A DNA stretch of 64,000 nt from Henricia sp. BOLD:AAB3569 (taxonomy: Eukaryota; Echinodermata; Asteroidea; Spinulosida; Echinasteridae), in NCBI GenBank assembly GCA_037783545.1, contig JBBELK010000557.1:62001-126000 (forward strand), given 5' to 3'. Of the stretch, positions 22,385 to 33,275 are shown one piece after another. A model generated the notes under the pieces. It worked only from the letters and a program-made list of their open reading frames with translations, had not been told where the DNA came from and searched no databases. A program made the position numbers and the translations under genes. The stretch's first letter is position 1. Every line of letters starts with the position of its first letter.

Positions 22385-24753
22385 GCAAATTAAATATACT
22401 CTAGTAACCAACTAGAGGGGATGCAATTCTGGATTTGATTATCACTAATTTTGCTGATCAATATGAAAACCCCATTATTTCCTCGCCAATTGGACGTAGC
22501 GACCATAATTGCATTATTTGGGACCCAAAGTGCATTGTTGGTGGGAATAAATTGCGTAAAAAAGTGATTAGACCAATGAAAGAATCTGGCATCCGGTCAT
22601 TCGGCAGATGGATACAAAGTCAAGATTGGGATGTTGTTTTAAACACACATTCCTGTCAGATGAAGGTTGATATTTTTTATAAATTAATCAATGAGGCTAT
22701 TGAAAGCAATTTCCCACTTAAAACCATTACAAAACATAATAGTGATAAACCATGGCTTACTGATCGCATAAAACACCTAATAACGGCCAGGCAGAAAGCG
22801 TTTATTGAAGGTAACAGAAACCAATACCGATCTCTTAGAAATAAGATCATAAGAGAAATTAAATTGGCTAAACAATCCTTTTATGCTGGTAGAGTCCGTC
22901 ACTTGCAGAGTGTGAACCCTGGGAGGTGGCACAGGGAGGTAAAAAATTTGACTAATATAAAGAAAAGTGAACTCACTATTCATGTTAAGGATATTGATCC
23001 TTCTGATTTCAAAATGACAGCTAACATGATTAATGACCATCTTGCCAGTTTTTCTCAGACTCATGATCATCTTGATATTAAAACACTCCCGGCTTATTTT
23101 CCTTCTGCTGTGCCGCCACCCCGTGTTCAACTTTGGGAAATTTATTATGAACTTAAACGGACCCGGGTAACTAAATCAGGTGGACCAGATAATGTACCAG
23201 CCAAGATTATTAAGGAATTTGCTTACGAACTTAGCATTCCAATTACAGATATTTTTAATGCATCCTTATCGCAGGGTATTGTACCGAATCAATGGAAACA
23301 AGCTAATGTTATTCCGGTTCCCAAGCAGACTCCACCAGTAATACATAAATTAAGGCCAATCTCACTTACCTCTCATTTGGCTAAGATGGCTGAAGGGTTT
23401 ATCTGTAAATGGATTATGGGTTCTATCCGTACTAAGATTGATAGTAGACAATATGGTAACCAAAAGGGCTTATCCACAACTCACTGCCTTGTAGATGTTT
23501 TTCATCATATGGTCTCGGGTACTAGTCGGTCTGGTAATGTAGGTACACTTGTACTGACTGATTTTACCAAGGCCTTTGATACGGTCAACCATGAGATAAT
23601 TATTAGAAAGCTTTTGAATCTGGATGTTTGCCCTGATATCATAAAATGGGTTACTGATTTTTTAACACAACGTAAACAGCGAGTCCAGTACAAAAACACA
23701 TTTTCAGACTGGCAGACTTTGTCGGGAGGGGTGCCCCAGGGAACAAAACTTGGCCCAGTGCTTTTTCTTGTTTACATAAATGATGCAGTTGAACATGCTC
23801 ACAGCAGATGCTGGAAGTATGTTGACGATCTTACATTTTGAGAAATCAGATCTTTAAACGGTACCAGTTATATACAGGATGATTTGGACAGTCTTTGTGA
23901 GTGGGCTTTACAAAATCAGTTATCGCTAAATCCGGCCAAATGTCAAACTATGCAAGTTTACTTTGGCAGGAGGGAATTACCATCTGCCCGATTTAATATT
24001 TCAAATTCTCAAATTGATCAGGCCATGAGCGTTAAACTTCTGGGTGTTATTTTTCAAAATAACCTTAAGTGGGATTTACACATTGCTGATATGTTAGGTA
24101 AAGCCAATAAAAAATTATTCATGCTTAGAAAAATGAAAGAAACTGGTTTTACTCGGAAAGAACTTGTTACTGTCTACACAGGCTATGTTAGACCAGTTCT
24201 GGAATATGCGTCGCCTGTTTGGCATTCAAGTATTACAAATCAACAAACTAAACAAATTGAATTTATTCAAAAAAGAGTTTGCCGCATTATCCTCGGAAGA
24301 CAATATTGTGGTTATGAACAAGCACTTTGTACTTTGTGTCTGGATCACCTTTGCAATAGAAGAACAGAGATGTGTACAACATTCGCTCTGAGTACATTTA
24401 AATCAGGTAAATTTAGTGAGTGGTTCCCTGAATCAAAAAGTTTGCATACTATGAATCTTAGATCAAGCAGAATAGTTGAGGAGTATAAGTGTTCAACTAA
24501 CAGATTTACTGATAGCCCTATGCCTTATTTTACAAGACTCATCAACATAGTGTGGTGGTGGTTCTGTAGTCGTGTGATTTTTATTGGTATTTTTATATAA
24601 GTAAATACAATGTAGGCCTACTACCTTTTCTAATTCTGAGTTGTACGTATTGATGTTATTTGTTTATGTGACTTTTTAATGTAAATCACTGTGCAATTCA
24701 GCTTTTGGGCTGCAAAATAGTGAGAATAAACCAAAATAATAATAATAATAATA
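22385..24753 (+). mobile_element. CR1-like LINE, 5'-truncated
   Basis: Starts near 22385 inside the last part of the endonuclease domain, runs through a complete RT region, and ends with a short 3'UTR and an (AAT)n tail (about 24736-24753). The sequence it interrupted is seen uninterrupted at 28131-28200 (TTACGCTAAATTAAATATAC ... GATGCTCGGATAACGGC), which supports the boundaries. It lies in the same orientation as the host gene, in its intron. Confidence 0.85.
22417..24600 (+). pseudogene. LINE reverse transcriptase ORF with one in-frame stop
   Basis: Non-LTR RT of about 727 codons. It begins with the endonuclease C-terminus (LIITNFADQ..., then the SDH motif in GRSDHNCIIW), followed by a linker and RT motifs: GPDNVPAKI, LRPISLTS, LTDFTKAFDTVNH (motif A aspartate), SGGVPQGTKLGPVLF (motif B) and YVDDLTF (motif C). 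A TGA at 23839-23841 directly follows motif C; the same frame then continues to 24600 through the thumb region (LNPAKCQTMQVYF, LLGVIFQNNLKW, YASPVWHS). The frame is otherwise open, so the copy is fairly young. The usual YADD is YVDD here. Inactive because of the stop and the missing 5' end. Confidence 0.9.
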
Positions 24754-24763
24754 AAAGTTAATT

Positions 24764-24891
24764 AATGCTCAGATAACGGGCTTATACCAACTGTACACTT
24801 ACCACAGAATGTCGGCTTATAAGGCCATTCACGCCAGTCAGAGCGGAGTGTCGATAAAAGTACGGGGGATCAAACACGTTATCTGAGCATT
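24764..24891. mobile_element. Small TIR element or hairpin (AATGCTCAGATAACG ends)
   Basis: Perfect 15-bp inverted ends: AATGCTCAGATAACG at 24764-24778 and CGTTATCTGAGCATT at 24877-24891. A partial relative of the left part occurs at about 28168-28215. No coding capacity. Confidence 0.6.
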
Positions 24892-25011
24892 GGAAATACA
24901 GTACTCTGAACATATGTACACGGATATGAGAGGTAAAGGTAATCATATCTTAATTACTATAAAGATACTATAAAGGTATTGACTGTATGGGGTAAACACC
25001 ACCCTGATGAA

Positions 25012-25765
25012 CACTGTAAAACATTTCCTGTATTTTTTACAGTAAATTACTGGCAGCCGAGTTGCCAGTAATTTTCTGTAAATTCTACAGTAGTACTGAA
25101 ACAAAATTACATTAAATTACTGGCAACTCAGCTGTCAGTAATTTACTGTACAATTTACAGTAGTAGCCAATTCCTGCAGAATCACCTGCAAGGTAAATTG
25201 CTGTAATTTTTACAGGAACAGAGAAAGTACTGTAATACGTCAACCGTTTATTTATGCGTTTATTTTTGAATATTTGTATGTACTTACCAAACAACAAGAG
25301 TGGTAAGCATTTTCGTTATCCTTCAGTACTGAAAGACAGATTGGAAAATTATGCCTGTTTCAAACTACCGGTAACGATGTGCAATGGTAGTACGTTTGAA
25401 TTATGGAATTGCAATTAAGATTCGATAAAGGTAGTCTAGGCAGAAGTACAACATAGTGTTTATGGTCTGTGCAAATGTTTAATCGAAATAAACTAAATTT
25501 ATTGCCATCTGCTCACAATAAACGAACACAGGAATTTGTTTTGTGCTATAGTCTACAAATTAAACAGCCACAATCAACACCATCATTACAAAAACTTGTA
25601 TAATTACAAAATCACAATTAGTCCAACGGTACAACGTCATTTCGAATAATTTTCTATATGTAAATAACGCGTGGACTTTACAATAATGTACTGTAAAACA
25701 TATGTGCAGTAAATTACTGTGAGAGATTACAGTAAGATACTGTAAAAACTACAGCTATTTGATTG
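25012..25765. mobile_element. Palindrome-rich MITE (ACTGTAAAA ends, TTACTGGCA hairpins)
   Basis: Both ends carry CTGTAAAA/TTTTACAG-type sequence. Inside are repeated TACAGTAAATTACTGGCAGC and TTGCCAGTAATTT palindromes (25040-25200) and more GTAAATTACTG motifs near the right end. It interrupts the duplicated 5' flank of the next exon: the flank reads CACCACCCTGATGAACAC before it and CTACAACGATACTCTGG after it, and the uninterrupted version is at 40068-40115. Confidence 0.65.
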
Positions 25766-25906
25766 CAGGCCTTCTACAACGATACTCTGGAGGTAATCCA
25801 GATGTACATAACAAAGAGCCCTTTGTGCTCTACAAAAGCGTCCATACCCGATTCAAAATGGTTAGGCAATACTAAGTAGAAGCTAAAATTTCTCTGTATT
25901 TTGCAG

Positions 25907-26332
25907 AATGTGGAGTGAAAACTCGCGATGAATATAAGTACCACTACCAAAACTCCGCCATTGACCTGTCGCGATTCGAGTTCCGTGTCAAGGCACATAA
26001 CGACGCCCATATTGGCCTGAGTCCGCAACCTGCTGACGCCACGGATATGTATGAGATAGTCATCGGCGGTTGGAGCAATTCACGGTCGGCCATACGCCGC
26101 TGCAAGCAGTGCTCTAACACAGTGGTCCACGACGAAGAGGGTATTGTAAGTGAAGATGAGTATCGGGGGTTCTGGATATCCTACGACGTCACGACCGGTC
26201 GTATAGCCGTTGGGAAGCAATGCAACCAGGCACCATTCGTCGAGTGGGTAGACCCAAATCCAATCCCAGTCAAGTATGTCGGAGTCTCCACAGGTTGGGG
26301 AAGCACGGGATGGTTTATCTATCCGTGTCCAG
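25907..26332 (+). CDS. Exon 3: FAMeT-like (Methyltransf_FA) domain, copy 1
   Basis: A 426-nt exon, phase 1 at both ends: acceptor TATTTTGCAG to 25906, donor CCAG|GTAAGT at 26332/26333. It encodes 142 residues with no stop. The farnesoic-acid-O-methyltransferase-like domain signatures are FRVKAHNDAHIGLS (residues 26-39), YEIVIGGW (49-56), RGFWISYD (87-94), GRIAVGK (98-104) and EWVDPNPIPVKYVGVSTGWG (113-132). Cysteines at 2, 66, 69 and 141 could pair if secreted. Despite the family name, no methyltransferase activity is implied; such domains in deuterostome extracellular proteins are probably binding modules (inference). It shares very high similarity and intronic flanks with the exons at 28757 and 40269. 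An odd cysteine at residue 106 replaces Gly. Confidence 0.9.
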
Positions 26333-26554
26333 GTAAGTCTCGATGCCGCGGCAGCCTCCCAAGACCACCGCATAGTGGGCCAGGTGGGAATGCAAACTGT
26401 GCCAAAATAAGTGAAAAGTGATTTTGCTAAAAATTTACAATTTTACATTTGTTAGGCTTGTGTTTGTCTATACAAATATTTTATAATAGAAGTAATCTCC
26501 GTAACATTTTTAATTTCGAGTAATACCCTCTTAAACCCGACGAGGACAGACAAA

Positions 26555-26690
26555 GTGGCCATCCATAAAGTACGTACGCACGGAGGGGGAAAGGGAGTTA
26601 GAGCAAATGCGTACGCCCAACGTTAAAGTATATGGGTGACGTCACGAAATATGCGTAAGGGGAGGAGGGGATCTAAACAAGTTGGCATTT
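26555..26690 (+). repeat. Dispersed repeat, CCATCCATAAAGTACGTACG family, copy 2
   Basis: Inverted relative of 12777-12910: CCATCCATAAAGTACGTACG, then a purine-rich GGAGGGGGAAAGGGAG centre and GTTGGCATTTC. It lies just after the duplicated exon flank. Confidence 0.55.
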
Positions 26691-27190
26691 CAAAAGAACG
26701 AAGTCTTCAAGCCGGTGACAAAGTCCTTGTTTTACTGCCAGTATCGGGTCAGCCTCTCAGTGCCAGATACGCGTCAAACAAAGCGTGTATGCCATGTTAA
26801 CATGCTAATAAAGTCATACCATGAAAGACTTCCGGTAAATTTGGCAAAATCACGAATGATGAAGTCAAGTGAAAATAGGGACGAAAACTTTGATGTTCCA
26901 TGGAACATAAGGTTGTAAAACTCAGAAATTCTGTCAAACTTGGACGATAAATTAAGTCACTTAACTGATGCGCAAAAATAAGATTTGTCAAATTTGATAC
27001 AAGAATGTAGCCTTTATTTCCCGACGTTCCCACTAAAACCAATGTGGTGTATCATGACATTGATGTTGGAGACGCCAACCCTGTAAAGCAACATCCGTAT
27101 AGGATAAGGCCAGTTAAACGGGTACACTTCGATCATGAAATTGAATATATGAAACATAATGTAATTATAGAGGAATGTGACAGTACGTAG
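26690..27190 (+). pseudogene. Gmr1-like Ty3/gypsy remnant: integrase tail followed by RT start
   Basis: Reading through frameshifts, 26710-26840 gives AGDKVLVLLPVSGQPLSARY and then RQTKRVCHVNML-SYHER, the C-terminal end of a gypsy-type integrase. Further along the same strand, 27010-27180 gives FPDVPTKTNVVYHDIDVGDA followed by NPVKQHPYRI and EYMKHNVIIEE, the conserved entry into gypsy RT. Integrase therefore lies before RT, the order described for Gmr1-like elements of deuterostomes, the reverse of ordinary Ty3/gypsy. The remnant has internal deletions, frameshifts and stops; RT core and RNase H are missing. Confidence 0.7.
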
Positions 27191-27284
27191 TTGGTCGTCA
27201 CCATGCATTTCAGTGCCAAAACCAGATTCCACTTTCAGATTTTGCACCGACTTTAGAAACGTCAATACGGTTGACCCCATAAGG

Positions 27285-28085
27285 AAGGGTCAGATGAAAA
27301 TGGCGACTAAAGGAAAATTGTAGGCCTTGATCTGATCTACAGTGTATGTGTGTGCCAAACACGAAGATCCTGTGTCACTTTTTTTTGGAAACGTTTTAAA
27401 ACATGCATATTTTGGTCATTTGGGGCTATTATTTGATACTTTATGACGTCAGAATGACGTCACACTTGATGCCACCATGATATACATGCTGATGAAACTC
27501 TGCCTTAGGGCCTATGCCCGTGTCTAGTTTCCTAAGGACCCAGCTTGGTTTGATGGGCATGGTTATATATATTGATATTTTCTTTTCATTGAACTTTGAC
27601 CTCAAATTGACCCCAGAAGGATGTGTTAGATGAAAATTCCCACTGGAAGAAAACTTTAGCACATGATGTGATCTTTAAGCCTGCCAAATACGAAGATCCA
27701 ATTGGTCACGTGGTTTTCGCGACAGAAGCATTTTAGGGGCAGCAATTTGATAATTGATGACGTCACGATACCATCATGATACTATACATGCTGGTGAAAG
27801 TCTGCCATAGATTCAGTTTTTTAAAGATTAAGCTTGGTTTAATGGACATTGCTGCTAAAAAATGCAAAAAAAATTGATTTTGCGTTTTCGTTGAACTTTG
27901 ATCTCAAATTGACCCAAGCAAAAGGGTCAGATGAAAATGCCCACACAAAGAAAATTTTACCCAAGAATGTCATCTATAAGCCTGCCAAATACGAAGATCA
28001 TGGGTCACGTAGTTTTCCAGACGGAAGCATTTTAAAACATGCATATTTTGGTCATTTTTGGGTTGTAATTTGATACCCGATGACG
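27285..28085. repeat. Three diverged tandem repeats, about 320 bp each
   Basis: Repeated series GGGTCAGATGAAAATG, GCCAAATACGAAGATC, CATATTTTGGTCATTTGGGG, TTTGATAATTGATGACGTCA and CAAATTGACCC, starting near 27287, 27612 and 27925. Identity is moderate and there are no coding frames. Confidence 0.75.
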
Positions 28086-28756
28086 TCACAGTGACCGGAG
28101 ATGATTTGGTCGGCCTCAGCTTCAGAGAAATAATATATTACGCTAAATTAAATATACTACAGTTAAATGATGCTCGGATAACGGCTGATACCAACTGTAA
28201 ACTTACGACAGAAAAACTTTCTGGAAGCCGCCACAACATATCCACTTTGAAACTCGAACTCTGGTCTATCTATCAAAGCCTAGCCAACATGATCAAACCG
28301 ACACCTCTATTTGCCAATTAAAAGGCGGAGGAACTGAATACGGTACCGACCAAATCAATTACCCTGGTTAACACAGGCTACTACATGCCTTTTATAACGA
28401 TACTCTGCAGGTGTTCCAGATCAAAGAGCCCTTTGTGCTCTACAAATGTGGGTTCCAATCGGCACGCACAGCTGTGCGTCCATACCTGTGGGAAATTTCA
28501 GAGATGTGTTTCAGCACAAAAAAACACTTGCTTTTAGGAGGGAAGGTTACCACTGAAATACTCATGTGAAAGAAGTAGTGTATGACCAGTGTTAGAGGAC
28601 TGTTTCGTTACCATAACAATCGCATACAATTTTTGCTGGTAACCTCAATTTATCAAGCAAGGTTTTTCATGCTTAAGCAGCTCTATGAAATTGGTCCCTG
28701 ATTCCAATTTGTGAAGCAATGCTCAATAGAAGCTAACATTTCTCTGTATTTTGCAG

Positions 28757-29182
28757 ACTGTATAACTGTAACTCTCGATGAATACAAGTACCACTACGAA
28801 AGCTCCGCCATTGACCTGTCGCGATACGAGTTCCGTGTCAGGGCACATAACGACGCCCATATTGGCCTGAGTCCGCAACCTGCTGACGCCACGGACATGT
28901 ATGAGATAGCCATCGGCGGTAGGAGCAATTCAGAGTCGGTCATACGCCGCTGCAAGCAGTGCCGCGACTTAGCGGTCTACTTCGAAGATGGTCTTGTAAG
29001 TGCAGATGAGTTTCGTGGGTTCTGGATATCCTACGACGTCATGACCGGTCGTCTAGCCGTTGGGAAGCAAGGCGACCAGGCACCATTCATTGAGTGGGTA
29101 GACCCAAATCCAATCCCAGTCGAGTATGTTGGATTCTCCACAGGTTGGGGAAGCACGGGATTGTTTCGCCATCCGTGTGCAG
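28757..29182 (+). CDS. Exon 4: FAMeT-like domain, copy 2
   Basis: Another 426-nt exon, phase 1-1: acceptor TATTTTGCAG to 28756, donor GCAG|GTAAGT at 29182/29183. The 142 residues align without gaps to the exon at 25907: FRVRAHNDAHIGLS, YEIAIGGRSN, RRCKQC, RGFWISYD, EWVDPNPIPVEYVGFSTGWG. The N-terminal 8 residues differ most (DCITVTLD against ECGVKTRD). No stop codons. Preceded by the same 5' intronic flank (TAACGATACTCTGCAGGTG..., CTTTGTGCTCTACAAA) with an extra roughly 200 bp inserted, and followed by the same 3' flank to about 29365. Either a second domain of the same protein or an alternative exon; equal phases and lengths allow both. Confidence 0.9.
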
Positions 29183-29365
29183 GTAAGTCTCGATGCCGCG
29201 GCAGCCTCCCAAGACCACCGCACAGTGGGCCAGGTGGGAATGCAAACTCTGCCAAAAATAGACAAATAGTGATTTTCCCTAAAAAATAATCACTCATTCG
29301 TTTGTTTGTGTGTATACAACTATTTTATAATATAAGTAATTTCCATAACATTTTTAACGAGTACC

Positions 29366-29695
29366 CTTACGAAAATGTCCTGTGGTATTCCTGTGATAAA
29401 ATTACCACAGAAATTACCTAAGGAAAACACAGCGGAGTACCACACAGATTTGTGTGGTAATACCACAGCTACATGTAGATACCCTGGTCCTGTGGTATTA
29501 TACATGAAATTACCACAAAAATTACCACAGGAAAACACATATCAGCAGAATACCACACAGTTTTGTGTGGTAATTAATGCTAATGCTAGATACCCTGGTC
29601 CTGTGGTATTCTTGTGTTAATGTAGATATGTACCACACAATTGTGTGGTAATCTTGTCTTTGTGGTGTATTTACATTACATACCACAAAAGGAAA
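29366..29695. repeat. ACCACA/TGTGGT inverted and tandem repeats
   Basis: About 330 bp full of TACCACA and TGTGGTA blocks arranged as hairpins (for example TACCACACAGATTTGTGTGGTA at its core). The longer segment TACCCTGGTCCTGTGGTATT repeats at 29478 and 29592. Probably one or two foldback MITEs or a short satellite. Confidence 0.65.
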
Positions 29696-29835
29696 TAAAT
29701 TCAAACTTTAATAACGAGAGAACATTTAACACAACATTCTGTTTTTTAACCAAAATAATTCAGGTCCCATTCCTTTTGTCTTCTTCACTGTTTTCATTCC
29801 AGAAAATACAAGGTAATTTGCAAAGTCCCAATATA

Positions 29836-31240
29836 AGGCCAAAAAAAGAAAGTCTCCGGTTTCTGGTATGCGCGCGCGTCGCCCTAGCCATGCGCGTCGG
29901 CAAAATGAAAGTTTTTTTTTTAATGTAAGACGATGACTCAAAACTGCCAAACTCACTGGTTCGTCTAGAATTCTGCTGCTGCACAATTTGAACGTGTATT
30001 TAGATGGGGTTACCATCGAGTATAGGCTTTATGTGGCCTGTCTGGGCTTCCATATATTTTGCACAGAATAGTCGGGCACCATTTGCAGACGGCGTTGTAT
30101 TTTCGTAATTTTGTGTATAGAAGCCAGACGTGAGTGGAAGCGAAGGTCGTGTATCTGGAACTTGTAACCGCTTTTAATAACTGCAATATGTAAGGAAGCA
30201 GACTAATACCAGCATTGCGGCACACATGTGCACGATGTCGAAGTCGCGGTACATATACAGTCTGACGTTGTTTTCTTGATTAAGTTGCCCATCATTGCCA
30301 GGATTATTTATTTTAAGTTTGTTTTATGTGGAGTGCAATAGAATAAATATTACTATGAGGTGAACAAATTACGAAGACCCAGAGGGGACATTTAAGTATT
30401 ATGCTTTTTTTATTTTTAATACGTACGTACGTGATAATAGTACGTACGTACGTGATAATAATAAGTACGTACGTACTATTATCACGAACGTACGTGATAA
30501 CAATACGTACGTACGTGATAATACTACGTACGTACGTGATAATTTATTACGTACGTACGTGATAATAATACGTACGTACGTATTATTATCACGTACGTAC
30601 GTGATAATACTACGTACGTACTTAATATTATCACGTACGTACGTATTAAATTATCACGTACGTACGTGATAAATTATCACGTACGTACGTATTAAATTAT
30701 CACGAACAAACGTACTATTATCACGTACGTACGTAGTATTATCACGTACGTACGTATTAAAAAAATAAAAAAGGAAAATACTTAAATGTCCCCTCTGGGT
30801 CTTCGTAACAAATTGTTGGAAATGGAAAATATTTTATTCTTCACCCCATAGGAATATTCCTTCTATTGCATGACATTCGGTTTGCAGTCTCAACTCAACA
30901 AGTTTCCCATTTTGACTTGTGAAATAAAGAGTATACAAGAGACAGATCATACTTTGGCATTTTTATTTATTCTCAACAAACATTAGATGCCACAACATGT
31001 CCATGTATATTTTCACTATTAATCCAACATTCTTGCTCTTTTTATATGCCCCCAGTTGTCCATTCATTACACATGTATTACAAAGTGGCTTATTCGTGCA
31101 TCTCATAGCAGGGTCACATGTTATGTAGCCCAAACACACCTGTTTGGAAGGGAAAAAAGTAGGGAAAAAAAAAAAGCCGCATCGCCGCAACACTTTTAGG
31201 GCAAGCTCCATACCAGAAACCGGAGATTTTTTTTTGGCCT
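29836..31240. mobile_element. 1.4-kb TIR element, non-autonomous
   Basis: Inverted ends: AGGCCAAAAAAAG..., CTCCGGTTTCTGGTAT at 29836-29869 and ATACCAGAAACCGGAG..., TTTTTGGCCT at 31210-31240. Similarity continues weakly beyond the arms. No transposase. It contains the ACGTACGT foldback at 30371-30806. Confidence 0.65.
30371..30806. mobile_element. Foldback element with ACGTACGTACGT array
   Basis: A 436-bp element. The ends match as inverted repeats for about 55-60 bp, beginning ACGAAGACCCAGAGGGGACA and ending with its complement at 30806. The 8-bp direct repeat AACAAATT flanks it at 30363-30370 and 30807-30814. The interior holds about 15 copies of ACGTACGTACGT separated by GATAATA or TATTATC spacers, roughly 20 bp apart, in direct and inverted order. 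An 8-bp target duplication fits hAT-like (or P/Merlin-like) insertion; the family is inference. Confidence 0.85.
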
Positions 31241-31419
31241 AAGGACCTCTTATTGACGATTGATATTCGACTACGTTTGTATGATTGTAGCCGTGTGACA
31301 TGGCTTGTCATGGTAATTGGCTCTATAAACTTCATGGCCCTCTGAAAAAGAGCCATTGCCTAGGCAACTAACAAAATATGACATATTCACTTCAGCAGTC
31401 TATTTCTCCCATAACGTGA

Positions 31420-31960
<541 letters not shown>

Positions 31961-32159
31961 TCATATTTGCCATTGCTTTTTTTAAGTATGACCGCGGAAC
32001 AAACGTGTCGGTACAAAGTTTATTTCCTAAATCCTTATTTACCTGTTCTAAATAATAATTATAATACAGAGACGTAAGTTGTAATAAATAAGTGCATGTG
32101 AAATTGTTATTTTGTATACCCTGAGGCGCCCCATGTGATGTATATGTCACATACATTTA

Positions 32160-32844
32160 AAAAAAACATAAAAAAATAACGCGACGCTTACTTTAAAAAA
32201 AATAACCACCAACGCCCAGAGTGACACCCCTGTAACATAATAGCGCTCTCTGTTGGTTATTACTGTGGAGTACGCTGGAGACCATGAGCTTTTCTATGTG
32301 GCAGTATCGAAGACATTACGATCAACAAAAAGACCCAAATTCGCTGCAATTTTTCTCCAACATTTAGGTAAGTACCATGCATAAATAATATATGAAAATA
32401 AACTGTAGATTCTAAAGAGTATGTAGAACCTTGATTTTTCTGCTGAAAGTGTTTTATACGCTGGTAATATAGGCAAAACAATCGTTGTTACACCGGTGTC
32501 ACATTGGGCTTTTACGTATATCGCTATATGCAATCGTTGTATACATATACACATGTACACGTGTGCATACACGTCGTGCATAGCCATAGGCCTAATGCAT
32601 TGAATATGCATTCATGCAGTGTGATTTTTGCTCACTGTGTTACTATACAGACTCATGTTCTTGGACATTAGTTGATTCATAAAATACCTGTAACATTGCT
32701 ACAGACATGACAGAAGGGTAGAATATTTCTTGATAATTGATTTCAGTTTCCCCTTCCTTTTTTTGTTTTAGAGCATTGTGAAGCAAATGTGAACTAGGCT
32801 TCATATAGCGGTGTTGCAAGCACTGGATCCGACCGGACTGCACC
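32160..32844. other. No gene recognised
   Basis: AT-rich and mixed sequence. A short frame from 32284 (MSFSMWQYRRHYD...) ends in TAG beside a donor-like TTAG|GTAAGT near 32368; it could be a decayed exon of an element but is too short to call. Confidence 0.35.
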
Positions 32845-33030
32845 AGAGTGATGATTGACGTAGCAGTCAAGCCGCGCTCTAGTAAAATCAGGAAGGGACC
32901 TGTGGATGATGTCCAGATCAACATGCTCGTTGGCCGAAAAAAAGTTGGCAAGCGAGGCCGATGTAAACTATGCCAAGTCAATAATACGAACACCTTGTGT
33001 AAAAAGTGCAACGTCAGACTGTTTTGTTGA
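32845..33030 (+). pseudogene. Cysteine-rich C-terminal piece, piggyBac-transposase-like
   Basis: A frame encodes KVGKRGRCKLCQ followed by NNTNTLCKKCNVRLFC, with a CxxC...CxxC...C arrangement and the KCNV-LC phrase typical of the zinc-binding tail of piggyBac-type transposases. A TGA follows the last cysteine, and the expected continuation (KETAYRV-like) is still readable after it. The catalytic core is not seen nearby. Family assignment rests on this short tail only. Confidence 0.45.
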
Positions 33031-33039
33031 GGAAAGAAA

Positions 33040-33275
33040 CTGCTTACCGTGTGTAACACACCGTGTGTAACACGCCACATGTATCACGTGCATGTAACAC
33101 GCCGCATGTAACATACAGCGTGTAACATACAGCGTGTAACATACAGCGTGTAACATACAGCGTGAAACATGCCGCGTGAAACATGATGCCGCGTCTAACA
33201 TAATGCATGTAACATAATGCGTGTAACATAATACATAATACGTGTAACATAATACATGTAACATAACGTGTGCCA
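33040..33275. repeat. Minisatellite, CGTGTAACATACAG-type, period about 14
   Basis: Consecutive GTGTAACATACAGC and variants (GTGAAACATGCCGC, GTGTAACATAATGC, GTGTAACATAATAC) over about 235 bp; the most regular part is 33105-33170. Confidence 0.85.

Noticed and set aside
25907-26332. Interpretation as an active farnesoic acid O-methyltransferase enzyme
   Set aside because: The domain name is historical; there is no SAM-binding Rossmann motif here and the context is a secreted modular protein.
30419-30760. ACGTACGT array as a CRISPR array
   Set aside because: Repeats are self-complementary 12-mers with constant AT-rich spacers inside a transposon with target duplications, in a eukaryotic genome.
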